A stretch of 64,000 nucleotides of DNA, taken from Sphingomonas sp. SUN019 (GTDB lineage: Bacteria; Pseudomonadota; Alphaproteobacteria; Sphingomonadales; Sphingomonadaceae). Position numbers and translations under genes: made by a program. This document shows, one piece after another, positions 34,820 to 42,976 of the stretch. Under the pieces are notes generated by a model, which saw only the letters and a list, made by a program, of their open reading frames with translations, searched no databases and had not been told where the DNA came from. Every line of letters starts with the position of its first letter. The stretch's first letter is position 1. The DNA is taken from assembly GCF_024758705.1 (NCBI RefSeq), contig NZ_CP096971.1, forward strand, positions 1 through 64,000, read 5' to 3'.

Positions 34820-35617
34820 ATGACATTACCGGCGAATTTGTGGCTGGTCGGCTGCGGCAACATGGGCGGCGCGATGCTGTCGCGCTGGATCGCGGCTGGC
34901 GTCGATCCGGCGAGCGTAACGGTCATCGATCCCGGCGCGCCTTTCGTGCCCGATGGCGTGCGAGTCCTCGCCGCCGTGCCCAATGAACCCGCACCACAGG
35001 TGCTCGTCCTGGCGGTGAAGCCGCAATTGCTCGACGCGGTCGCGCCGTCGCTGGCGGACGTTAAACCGGGGTTGGTGTTGTCGATTCTTGCCGGGGTTGA
35101 GGAGGCGGCGCTCGCCACGCGGCTGAACGCAAGCGCGATCGTGCGTGCGATGCCCAATCTGCCGGTGGCGATCGGGCAGGGCGTGACCGCTCTTCACGGC
35201 GCGACGACGGATCGCGATGCGCGAGATCTGGCGGAGGCGCTGGCTGCGCCGCTTGGCCGTGTCGAATGGATCGACGACGAGGCGTTGTTCGACGCGGTGA
35301 CCGCGCTGTCCGGCTGTGGACCGGGTTTCGTGTTCCGTTTCATCGAGACGCTGGCGAATGCGGGCGCGGCGCTCGGCCTGCCCGCCGATCAGGCGCTACG
35401 CCTCGCGCAGGCGACCGTCGCGGGATCGTCTGCGATGGCGGCGGGGTCTTCCGAGACGCCCGGCACGCTCGCCGATCGTGTCGCTAGTCCGGGCGGGTCG
35501 ACGCGCGAAGGGCTGAACATGCTCGACGCCGACGGCGCGCTGGCAAAATTGATGGAGGCGACGCTGAAGGCCTCGTTCGATCGCAACCGCGCGATGGCGG
35601 CTGCCGCGCGCGGTTAG
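34820..35617 (+). CDS. proC: Pyrroline-5-carboxylate reductase
   Basis: 265 aa. NAD(P)-binding WLVGCGNMGGAMLSRWIAAG (about 8-27), VLVLAVKPQLLDAVAPSLAD, AIVRAMPNLPVAIGQGVTAL, and the catalytic DAVTALSGCGPGFVFRFIETLANA and ASPGGSTREGLNMLDADG. It reduces P5C to proline. Starts 4 bases after the YbjN stop, so cotranscribed with it. Overlaps the convergent MarR gene by 4 bases. Confidence 0.95.
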   Translation: MTLPANLWLVGCGNMGGAMLSRWIAAGVDPASVTVIDPGAPFVPDGVRVLAAVPNEPAPQVLVLAVKPQLLDAVAPSLADVKPGLVLSILAGVEEAALATRLNASAIVRAMPNLPVAIGQGVTALHGATTDRDARDLAEALAAPLGRVEWIDDEALFDAVTALSGCGPGFVFRFIETLANAGAALGLPADQALRLAQATVAGSSAMAAGSSETPGTLADRVASPGGSTREGLNMLDADGALAKLMEATLKASFDRNRAMAAAARG

Positions 35618-36120
35618 CCGCGCAGCGCCTCGACCCGCGCGCGTTCGTCGTCGGGGATCAAGCCCTCCAGCACCGCCCAGAATCCGCTGACCGCGCCTTG
35701 CCCCGCCTTCGAATAGGCCGCCGACAATTTTTCGCGCAGTGCATCGTACAGCTCGTTCTCCAGCGCCGCGCCCGCCGCGGTCAGCCGCATCAGCCGTTGC
35801 CGCCGGTCGCGCTCGCCCGGCCGTGTTTCGACCAGCCCGCGTTCGGCAAGCTCGTTCAGCACACGGCCGAGCGACTGCTTCGTGATGCCCAGCAACGCGA
35901 GCAGATCGCTGACCGCCATGTCGGGCTTGCGCGCGATGAAATACAGTGCGCGGTGGTGCGCGCGTCCCAAGCCCTGCGCCGCCAACCCGCGATCGATCGA
36001 GCGCGTGACGTGGCTGTTGCCAAAATAAAGCAGCTCCAGACCGCGCCTGATTTCAGGTTCGCGCAGGAAAAGCGGTGACGCAGACTGTTGGGTGGCGACC
36101 ATGTTGACCGGCATTGCCAT
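35614..36120 (-). CDS. MarR-family transcriptional regulator
   Basis: 168 aa, starting MAMPVNMVATQQSASPLFLREPEIRR. Winged helix-turn-helix: AHHRALYFIARKPDMAVSDLLALLGITKQSLGRVLNELAERGLVETRPGERDRRQRLMRLTAAG, a canonical MarR. It is divergent from ilvE (63 bases), so it may control it, though the proximity of ligand-responsive MarR and branched-chain aminotransferase could be chance. The open frame upstream extends far over ilvE and is not coding. Confidence 0.9.
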   Translation of the reverse strand: MAMPVNMVATQQSASPLFLREPEIRRGLELLYFGNSHVTRSIDRGLAAQGLGRAHHRALYFIARKPDMAVSDLLALLGITKQSLGRVLNELAERGLVETRPGERDRRQRLMRLTAAGAALENELYDALREKLSAAYSKAGQGAVSGFWAVLEGLIPDDERARVEALRG

Positions 36121-36183
36121 CCGCCTTACCCGACCGCAACCCCGTGCGGTCGCGCGGTTCCCTGTCGCTACAGGAGCTTCCCG

Positions 36184-37263
36184 GTGAATTTCGTGTTCGA
36201 GCCCAATCCTTCCCCGGTGCCCGCCAGCGAGCGCGGCGCGCGATTGGCCGATCCCGGTTTCGGCCGCGTCTTCACCGATCACATGGCGACGTTGCGCTGG
36301 TCCGAGGATAAGGGTTGGCACGAGGGCCGCATTCACGCGCGCGCGCCGCTGACGATGGATCCGGCTTCGTCGGTGCTGCACTATGCGCAGGAGATTTTCG
36401 AAGGGCTGAAGGCGTACCGGCTGGACAACGGATCGACCGCGTTGTTCCGCCCGGAGGCGAACGCTGCACGCTTCCAGTCGTCCGCACGCCGCCTCGCGAT
36501 GCCCGAACTCCCGGCCGAGTTGTTCGTCGAATCGATCGAGGCTTTGGTCCGCACCGATCGCGACTGGATTCCGGAGATTGAGGGCGGATCGCTCTATCTC
36601 CGCCCGTTCTTGATCGCGAGCGAGGTGTTCCTGGGCGTGAAACCCGCGGCTGAGTATCTTTACATGGTGCTGGCTTCGTCGGCCGGATCGTATTGGAAGG
36701 GCGGCGCGCGCGCGATCTCGCTTTGGGTCAGCCATGATTACACGCGCGCCGCGCCGGGCGGGACGGGTGCGGCGAAATGCGGTGGGAATTACGCCACCAG
36801 CCTGATCGCTCAGCAGGACGCGATCCGCCGCGGCCACGATCAGGTCGTGTTCCTCGACGCGACCGAACGCCGCTGGATCGAAGAACTGGGCGGCATGAAC
36901 ATCTTCTTCGTGTTCGACGACGGCGGCATCCAGACCCCGCCGCTGACCGGCACGATCCTGCCCGGCATCACACGCGATTCGATCCTCCGCCTCGCGCGCG
37001 ATCAGGGCCTGACCGTGCGTGAAGAGTTGTATTCGATCGACGACTGGCGCGCCGACGCCGAAAGCGGACGGCTGATCGAAAGCTTCGCCTGCGGCACCGC
37101 CGCAGTCGTCACGCCGATCGGCAAGGTGGCGGGGCCGGACTACGACTTCACCATCGGCAGCGGCGCGACCGGTCAGACGACCGCGCGCTTCCTAGAATCG
37201 CTGACCGCGATCCAGCGCGGCCGCGCGCCCGATCCGCATGATTGGCTGAAACCGGTCGCGTGA
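36184..37263 (+). CDS. ilvE: Branched-chain amino acid aminotransferase
   Basis: 359 aa. SVLHYAQEIFEGLKAYRLDNGSTALFRPEANAARF and the PLP-binding GAAKCGGNYATSLIAQQDAI (Lys about 198) define class IV aminotransferases; ELGGMNIFFVFDD and LTGTILPGITRDSILRLARDQG are BCAT-specific. It interconverts Val/Leu/Ile and their 2-oxo acids. The GTG at 36184 has AGGAGCT eight bases upstream. Divergent from the MarR gene; followed by a 9-bp hairpin and tRNA-Gln. Confidence 0.96.
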   Translation: MNFVFEPNPSPVPASERGARLADPGFGRVFTDHMATLRWSEDKGWHEGRIHARAPLTMDPASSVLHYAQEIFEGLKAYRLDNGSTALFRPEANAARFQSSARRLAMPELPAELFVESIEALVRTDRDWIPEIEGGSLYLRPFLIASEVFLGVKPAAEYLYMVLASSAGSYWKGGARAISLWVSHDYTRAAPGGTGAAKCGGNYATSLIAQQDAIRRGHDQVVFLDATERRWIEELGGMNIFFVFDDGGIQTPPLTGTILPGITRDSILRLARDQGLTVREELYSIDDWRADAESGRLIESFACGTAAVVTPIGKVAGPDYDFTIGSGATGQTTARFLESLTAIQRGRAPDPHDWLKPVA

Positions 37264-37276
37264 GGGTTGCTTTCCC

Positions 37277-37300
37277 CGCGCGGCCCGATATGGCCGCGCG
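37277..37300. terminator. Hairpin after ilvE
   Basis: A 9-bp perfect stem (37277-37285 with 37292-37300) and 6-base loop between the ilvE stop and tRNA-Gln. No T-run, so weak as an intrinsic terminator, but well placed. Confidence 0.55.
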
Positions 37301-37306
37301 CTCTGC

Positions 37307-37381
37307 TGGGGCGTCGCCAAGCGGTAAGGCAGCGGCTTTTGATGCCGCCATTCGCAGGTTCGAATCCTGCCGCCCCAGCCA
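37307..37381 (+). tRNA. tRNA-Gln (anticodon TTG)
   Basis: 75 bases with encoded CCA. Acceptor TGGGGCG/CGCCCCA, anticodon stem GCGGC/GCCGC closing loop TTTTGAT (anticodon TTG), T-loop GGTTCGAATCC. It starts with T, as is typical of bacterial glutamine tRNAs. A 26-base hairpin (37445-37470, outer CGCCCG/CGGGCG) follows 64 bases later. Confidence 0.95.
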
Positions 37382-37505
37382 CATCTCAAAGCCGAAACAA
37401 TTGGTCGAGAAGAGCGCTCATCTGCGTTCGCCCAGTTCCGACGTCGCCCGTTATCGATCGCGATCGGGCGGTGACGCCGGCCGGTTTCGGCGATAGGGCA
37501 GTGAC

Positions 37506-37919
37506 GTGACCGCGTTGCGCCGCATCATCCATCGACACCACGTCCTTTCGGCGCTGCTCATTCTTGCGGCGCTGGCGCTCAGGGTGCTCGTCCCGTCCGG
37601 CTTCATGCCGACAGTGACGAAAGATGGTGTGATCACCATTCAAATCTGTTCGGGCGCTCAGTCTACGTCCGCGACCATGACGATCGCGATCCCCGGTCTG
37701 CCGCGGCAGCATGACGATCAGCAGTCGCCCACGAAGGTGGAGATGCCGTGCGCATTCGCCGGTTTGGGGATGCCGGCGATCGCCGGGGCGGACGCCTTGC
37801 TGCTGGCGATCGCAATCGCTTTCGTCGTGGCGCTCATCATGCGAACGGGGGCGAGCAATCCGATCGTTCGACCCTCCTACCTGCGTCCGCCGCTTAGGGG
37901 ACCGCCCACCACCGCCTGA
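37506..37919 (+). CDS. DUF2946-like exported protein
   Basis: 137 aa. N-terminal hydrophobic segment LSALLILAALALRVLVPSGFMP contains the PSGFMP signature of DUF2946; QICSG follows. A C-terminal helix ADALLLAIAIAFVVALIM gives a two-helix topology. GTG 37506 start. DUF2946 proteins often precede TonB receptors for copper or other metals; here it is 67 bases before a TonB receptor and probably in the same operon. Biochemical role not established. Confidence 0.7.
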   Translation: MTALRRIIHRHHVLSALLILAALALRVLVPSGFMPTVTKDGVITIQICSGAQSTSATMTIAIPGLPRQHDDQQSPTKVEMPCAFAGLGMPAIAGADALLLAIAIAFVVALIMRTGASNPIVRPSYLRPPLRGPPTTA

Positions 37920-37986
37920 CTCCGCACAACGACAATCGCGCCGCTTCGCGAAAGCGAATGCGCGCACGGAATCAGGGACGATATGC

Positions 37987-40353
37987 ATGAATTACCCCCG
38001 TTTCGCGGTCGCCGTATCGGCGATCGCGCTCTCTTCGGGCGCGTGGGCGCAGGATACCACGACCGACTCCCGCCGCGCCGAGCTGCTGCGCCAACGCGCG
38101 CGCATCGACGCCGAACTCGAAGCGCTGACTAAGCCCGCGACCACGGCGGCGAAACCGGCCGGCCGATCAGCCGATCGCACGGCTGACGAAGGCGACATCG
38201 TCGTGACCGGCCGCGCTTTGTCGCTGACCACGATCGTCACCGGCCAGACCGTGACCAACGTCGACGACGCCGCCTTCCGCAACACGCCGGCGACGACCAT
38301 CGCCGACATCGTAAAGCTGTCGCCGGGCGTCGCGGTGACGCAGGGCAACGGCCCGCGCGACGTCAGCGTGTCGGTGCGCGGCTCGAACGCGCGCAACGGC
38401 TTTGGCGCGCGCAACATCCAGGTGTTCGAGGACGACTTTCCGGTGACCCAGCCGGACGGGCTGGCGCGCTTCGACCTGACCGACCCGCACGCTTATGGCG
38501 CGGTCGACGTGGTGCGTGGACCGTCGTCGGCGCGCTACGGCAATTATGCGCTGGGCGGCGCAGTCAATTTCCGCACCCGCCGCGGTCGCGATATCCAGGG
38601 CGCGGAGGTCGGGACCGACGTCGGCGGCGATGGATACGCCAATGTGTATGCGACGATCGGCCATGCCGGTCCGGGTTACGAATATGCGCTGTTCGGCAGC
38701 CTGGTCGGCGCGGACGGCGCGACCGGGCATACCGGCTATCGGACCGGGACGATCAACGCCTACGGCACCTACGCGCTCGGCGATCGCGACCGGGTGGCGG
38801 CGAAGGTGATCTACAACGAAGGCGAGTTCCGCCTGTCGACACGTCTGTCGTACAACCAGTATCTCGCGAATCCGTACCAACAGGGCTGTGAGCGCGCGGC
38901 GAGCGCCGCGCCGGGATGTGGGACGATCGCGGTGCTGGTCAACGGCGTCAACGGCGCGCGGATCGCGCAGACTGCGGCGGAAGGCGACCTCGCGCGCAAC
39001 GATCGCCGCACGATCGTCGGCACGCGCTACGAACACGATTTCGACCCCAATACGATCTGGCGCACGCAAGCCACTTTCGACAGCCGCGTCGTGAACCAGC
39101 CGACTAGCGCGACGCCGTTCAAGGGCACGCTCGACAGCTACAACGTCACGTCGGACGTCACGCATCGCGGCGTGGTTGCGGGGATGGATGCGACGCTGTT
39201 CGGCGGATTGTTTTACAACTACCTCGACAACCAGAGCTTCAGCTTCAACAAAACGCCCGCGGGCCGCAACGGGTTTGGCGCGCCGACCCAGACCGTCTTT
39301 GGTGATATCCGCAACTATGGCGCACGCGCGCGGGCCGAATTGAAGGTGACGCCGGAACTGCAGTTCGTCGTCGGGGTCGGCTACGAACATTCGCTGATCG
39401 ACGTGCGCCAGACCGCTTATTCCTATCCGGTAGGGGCTAGCGCGACTTTGTTGCTGATCCCCGCCGAGCGCGCGTTCCACAATGTCGCGCCGGAGGCAGC
39501 GGTTTCCTGGCAGCCGGTCGATCGGCTTCGCCTGCACGCCCGCGTCGGCACCGGTTATGGCATCCCGCAGGCGAACAGCCTGTTCATCACGCCCGCCGGA
39601 GTGTTCGGCAACAATATCGCGCTCAAAAGCCAGAGGAACACCGGCGTCGACGTCGGCGCGGAGATCGAGCTGGACCGGAACCTGACGGCCGAGATCACCG
39701 GCTATTACGAATGGTTCAGCAACGAACTGGTCAGCCAGTCGGCGGGGGTGAATTTGCTCGCCTACACCTCCAACGTACCGCGTTCGATCCACCGTGGGGT
39801 CGAGCTTGGGCTGAGTTGGCGGCCGCTGGGTTCCATGCTGCCGGGTCTGAAGCTGGACGCGAGCTACAGCTACAACGATCATCATTACACAGATTTCGCC
39901 GAGCGGCTGACCGCGGGCGCGGCGTCGCTTGTGTTCGATCGCGCGGGCAACGCCATTCCCGGCGTGATCCCGACCTTCGTCAACGGCCGGATCGGTTACG
40001 ACCAACCGGATGGCAAGCTGGCCGGGGTGGGCGGATTCGTCGAGGCGACGTATCGCGACCGCTATTTCATCGACAACGCCAATTTGCTGGCGATGCCCGA
40101 CTACACCCTGGTCAACCTGAACCTGCACTACGATCCGCCAGCCAGCACCGGCTGGTGGTCGCGGATCAGCCTGTTCGCCAGCGTCCAGAATGTGTTCGAC
40201 ACGACCTACGTCGGATCGGCGTCGGTCATCTCGAACACGCTTAACCCGGCGACGGGGGTGGAGAACCCCGCGTCGTTGCTGTCGAATACAACCGGCTCGA
40301 TCTACGCGGGGCAACCACGCACGGTCTATGCCGGTATCAGGACGAGGTTCTGA
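37987..40353 (+). CDS. TonB-dependent outer-membrane receptor
   Basis: 788 aa. Signal peptide MNYPRFAVAVSAIALSSGAWA, then a coiled RRAELLRQRARIDAELEAL segment, then TonB box-like EGDIVVTGRALS. Plug domain about 75-210 (TTIADIVKLSPGVAVTQG, VSVRGSNARNGFGARNIQV, VDVVRGPSSARYGNYALGG). Beta-barrel follows, ending YAGIRTRF with the terminal aromatic residue needed for assembly. It imports a metal chelate or siderophore with TonB energy. The PepSY protein 3 bases downstream and the DUF2946 protein upstream suggest iron or copper chelate. Substrate not readable from sequence. Confidence 0.9.
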   Translation: MNYPRFAVAVSAIALSSGAWAQDTTTDSRRAELLRQRARIDAELEALTKPATTAAKPAGRSADRTADEGDIVVTGRALSLTTIVTGQTVTNVDDAAFRNTPATTIADIVKLSPGVAVTQGNGPRDVSVSVRGSNARNGFGARNIQVFEDDFPVTQPDGLARFDLTDPHAYGAVDVVRGPSSARYGNYALGGAVNFRTRRGRDIQGAEVGTDVGGDGYANVYATIGHAGPGYEYALFGSLVGADGATGHTGYRTGTINAYGTYALGDRDRVAAKVIYNEGEFRLSTRLSYNQYLANPYQQGCERAASAAPGCGTIAVLVNGVNGARIAQTAAEGDLARNDRRTIVGTRYEHDFDPNTIWRTQATFDSRVVNQPTSATPFKGTLDSYNVTSDVTHRGVVAGMDATLFGGLFYNYLDNQSFSFNKTPAGRNGFGAPTQTVFGDIRNYGARARAELKVTPELQFVVGVGYEHSLIDVRQTAYSYPVGASATLLLIPAERAFHNVAPEAAVSWQPVDRLRLHARVGTGYGIPQANSLFITPAGVFGNNIALKSQRNTGVDVGAEIELDRNLTAEITGYYEWFSNELVSQSAGVNLLAYTSNVPRSIHRGVELGLSWRPLGSMLPGLKLDASYSYNDHHYTDFAERLTAGAASLVFDRAGNAIPGVIPTFVNGRIGYDQPDGKLAGVGGFVEATYRDRYFIDNANLLAMPDYTLVNLNLHYDPPASTGWWSRISLFASVQNVFDTTYVGSASVISNTLNPATGVENPASLLSNTTGSIYAGQPRTVYAGIRTRF

Positions 40354-40355
40354 CG

Positions 40356-41708
40356 ATGACCGCAACCATCGCACCGCGCCGCGAATGGCCCAGCTATACT
40401 TCGGTGTGGCGCTGGCATTTCTATGCCGGGCTGTTCTGCATCCCCTTTGTCCTGTGGCTGGCGCTGACCGGATCGGTCTATCTGTTCCGGCCGCAGATCG
40501 AGGCGTTGATCGACCGTCCCTATGCCGATGTCGCCACCACCGGCCCCCGCGAACGCGCGGCGCGACAGTCCGCGGCGGCGGTCGCCGCGGTGCCCGGATC
40601 GGTGCTCCACCGCTATCAATTGCCCGATACGCCGACCCAGGCGGTGCAGATCATCGTCGGCAAAGACAAGGCCGAAACCCGCGTCTACGTCCATCCGCAG
40701 ACGCTGGCGGTGCTGAAGACCGTGGATGAGGACCAGCGGTTGATGCGGATCGTTTTCCGGCTGCACGGCGAGATGCTTGCCGGCGATCCGGGATCGTATC
40801 TGGTCGAACTCGCCGCGTCCTGGGCGATTGTGATGATATTGTCGGGGCTGTTCCTGTGGTGGCCGCGCGGACGTGGACCGGCAGGCGTGATCTGGCCGCG
40901 CCTGTCCGCAGGCGGACGGCGGTTCTGGCGCGACCTCCATGCCGTCACCGGCTTCTGGGTGTCGTTCATGGCGCTGTTCCTGCTGCTCTCCGGCCTTCCG
41001 TGGGCGAAGAGCTGGGGCAGCTATCTGAAAGTTGTGCGCAGCGCCGTCGAGGGTCAGCCGGTGCGGCAGGACTGGACTGTCGGCCGCAGCGGTGAGGTAC
41101 GCGCGCGCGGGGCGGCGGACGCGGGTACGCGCGCGATGCTGGAGGATCACGCCGACCATGGCGGGATGCCGATGGCCGACCCGGCCGCATCCTATGCCCC
41201 GCTGGATAATATGGTGGCGACCGTCGTTCCGTTGGACCTTGCCGCCCCCGTCCTGATCGCGCCGCCGACCGGCCCGGGCCAGCCATGGACCGCCAAATCC
41301 GACGCCGCGGACCGCCCGCAACGGACCGACCTGACGCTGGATCCCGCGACCGGGGCCGTGCTGACGCGTAAGGATTTCGCCGAGCGTCGGTTGGTCGACC
41401 GGCTGATCGGCTACGGCATCGCGGTCCACGAAGGCGCGTTGTTCGGATGGCTCAACCAACTGCTTAACCTGGCCACCGCGCTCGGCCTGATGCTGCTGTC
41501 GATCAGCGGCGCGGTGATGTGGTGGCGACGGCGTCCGTCTGGCAAGCTCGGCGCGCCGGTCGCGCGTGTCCGCGCGCCTGCGGCAATCGGGTTCTTCGCG
41601 CTGATCGTCACGTTTGGCGTAATGCTGCCGCTGTTCGGCGCGTCCCTGCTGATCGTTCTCGTCGCCGATCGATTGATCGTCGCGAAAGGTGGTTTTCGGC
41701 GACTGTAG
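40356..41708 (+). CDS. PepSY-associated membrane protein
   Basis: 450 aa, five predicted helices: WHFYAGLFCIPFVLWLALTG (about 20), SWAIVMILSGLFLWW (about 155), FWVSFMALFLLLSGLPWAKSWG (about 200), LATALGLMLLSISGAVMWWR (about 375) and FFALIVTFGVMLPLFGASLL (about 412). Two PepSY domains fit the periplasmic loops (VYVHPQTLAVLKTV; TLDPATGAVLTRKDF). Family members next to TonB receptors often act as ferric-chelate reductases. It starts 3 bases after the receptor stop, so it is cotranscribed. A redox role is inferred. Confidence 0.85.
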   Translation: MTATIAPRREWPSYTSVWRWHFYAGLFCIPFVLWLALTGSVYLFRPQIEALIDRPYADVATTGPRERAARQSAAAVAAVPGSVLHRYQLPDTPTQAVQIIVGKDKAETRVYVHPQTLAVLKTVDEDQRLMRIVFRLHGEMLAGDPGSYLVELAASWAIVMILSGLFLWWPRGRGPAGVIWPRLSAGGRRFWRDLHAVTGFWVSFMALFLLLSGLPWAKSWGSYLKVVRSAVEGQPVRQDWTVGRSGEVRARGAADAGTRAMLEDHADHGGMPMADPAASYAPLDNMVATVVPLDLAAPVLIAPPTGPGQPWTAKSDAADRPQRTDLTLDPATGAVLTRKDFAERRLVDRLIGYGIAVHEGALFGWLNQLLNLATALGLMLLSISGAVMWWRRRPSGKLGAPVARVRAPAAIGFFALIVTFGVMLPLFGASLLIVLVADRLIVAKGGFRRL

Positions 41709-41731
41709 CGCGCGTCCAGTTCACCACCGCG

Positions 41732-42412
41732 TTATCGCCATCCAGCGCCGCGCGCCTTTGCCTCTGCCGCCTGATCGAGAGGATTCCCAACCATCATATC
41801 TTGAGCCGCCGCCATGAGGTCCGCGTCGGGCGACCCCGCCTGCCGATACTCGCTCCGCGTAGTAGGCGATCCTGCGCGCGTCTGGCGCAGCGCCCAACCA
41901 TTGTCGTCGCGGCAGGCGATGCCGGCTGCCGCGGAAAACGCAAAGACGCGGCAATATTCGCCGCTATTGTCGCGGAAGCTGACCGCGACCTTCACCCCGC
42001 CATCGACCCCGCTTGGCTGGCTATCAAGCGCACGCGCGAGCCGGCCCGAGGCGTAGAGCCCGTCACTGCGCGCGGCGACTGGCCCGCGCTGGACGCCGAG
42101 GCCGATGGAGAGACCCAGAACCAGGCACGCCGCCAGCGCGACCGCCTCGCGCCACCGCGACGTGATGGAACGCGGTGTGCGTGGCGGGAGTGCGACGACG
42201 TTCGACTGGAGCAGCGCCGTCAGCCGTTCGGGCGCCGTTTCGTTCAGCACCGCGGCGAAACTGCCGCCGATGCGCGACCGCAAGGCGCGGTGTCGTACGA
42301 CTTCCTCGGCAAGCGCCGGGTCCGCCGCGATCGCGCGTTCCACGCGTTTGGCGGCAAGCTGATCCAGTTCGCCGTCGGCATAGGCCATCAGCGTCTCGGG
42401 ATCGATCGTCAT
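41732..42412 (-). CDS. Anti-sigma factor (ECF-associated)
   Basis: 226 aa. The N-terminal MTIDPETLMAYADGELDQLAAKRVERAIAADPALA resembles the anti-sigma domain of RsiW/ChrR-type proteins but lacks the HxxxCxxC zinc motif. A membrane helix EAVALAACLVLGLSIGLGV lies at about 89-107 and the C-terminal part (ASGRLARALDSQ, VSFRDNSGEYCRVF, ACRDDNGWALR) is periplasmic. It would hold the sigma factor at the inner membrane until a signal triggers release. It overlaps the sigma gene by 4 bases. Signal unknown. Confidence 0.88.
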   Translation of the reverse strand: MTIDPETLMAYADGELDQLAAKRVERAIAADPALAEEVVRHRALRSRIGGSFAAVLNETAPERLTALLQSNVVALPPRTPRSITSRWREAVALAACLVLGLSIGLGVQRGPVAARSDGLYASGRLARALDSQPSGVDGGVKVAVSFRDNSGEYCRVFAFSAAAGIACRDDNGWALRQTRAGSPTTRSEYRQAGSPDADLMAAAQDMMVGNPLDQAAEAKARGAGWR

Positions 42413-42894
42413 GCCGCTTCTCCCAGTTGCGCCATCAACGCCTGCCGCCCGCGCACCAGCCGCGAGGTCAACGTGCCGATCGGAATGTCCAGCACCGCCG
42501 CCGCCTCCTTATAGGCCAGCCCTTCGACAAGCACGAGCGCCACCGCCTCGCGTTGTTCGTCGGGCAGGGTCTGCATCGCGGCATCGACCTCGCCCAGCGC
42601 GACGCTTGTTTCCGCACCGCCCTCCACCCCGACCGCAATACCGGCATCGGCGTCGACGAACGTCTGCGCCGCGCGCGTCCGTGAACGGGCGGTGTCGATC
42701 CAGCTATTGCGCATGATCCGGTACATCCAACTGTCCATCCTCGTTCCGGCCTGCCACTGGCCGCGCGCGATCAACGCCTTTTCGATCGCGATCTGGCACA
42801 GGTCGTCCGCATCGGCCGCGTCCCGAGCGAGCGCCCGCGCAAACCGCCTGAGTTGCGGCAGCAGCGCCAGCAGGTCGTTATCGAATGCCGCCAA
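42409..42894 (-). CDS. ECF RNA polymerase sigma factor
   Basis: 161 aa. Region 2 (LLPQLRRFARALARDAADADDLCQIAIEKAL, then MDSWMYRIMRNSWIDTARS) and region 4 (LPDEQREAVALVLVEGLAYKEAAAVLDIPIGTLTSRLVRGRQAL) are complete; the linker is short, as in ECF sigmas. Start TTG 42894 follows GAAGGAC. It is controlled by the overlapping downstream anti-sigma. The gene is divergent from a subtilase across 82 bases carrying a 12-bp inverted repeat, which probably contains both promoters. Confidence 0.92.
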   Translation of the reverse strand: MAAFDNDLLALLPQLRRFARALARDAADADDLCQIAIEKALIARGQWQAGTRMDSWMYRIMRNSWIDTARSRTRAAQTFVDADAGIAVGVEGGAETSVALGEVDAAMQTLPDEQREAVALVLVEGLAYKEAAAVLDIPIGTLTSRLVRGRQALMAQLGEAA

Positions 42895-42913
42895 ACCAAA
42901 AAGTCCTTCGTCA

Positions 42914-42947
42914 TGGATGAAACGGATGGCGGCGCCCGTTTAATCCA
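42914..42947. promoter_or_regulatory. Symmetric element between sigma factor and subtilase genes
   Basis: TGGATGAAACGG (42914-42925) is mirrored by CCGTTTAATCCA (42936-42947) at 11 of 12 positions around a 10-base centre. On both strands it gives AAAC-(N13)-CGTT-like spacing that vaguely resembles an ECF -35/-10 pair, so it may be a bidirectional promoter or operator shared by the divergent genes. Confidence 0.6.
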
Positions 42948-42976
42948 CGCACAACCGAAAAGCAGGTCGAAAGAGA

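Noticed and set aside
35614..36837. Long minus-strand extension of the MarR regulator over ilvE
   Set aside because: The extension is antisense to the ilvE gene; the MarR domain needs only the part from 36120.
38167..40374. Minus-strand open frame of 735 codons antisense to the TonB receptor
   Set aside because: The receptor is clearly real and the reverse frame is rich in Arg, Val, Asp and His with no domain; it arises from GC-rich codon bias.
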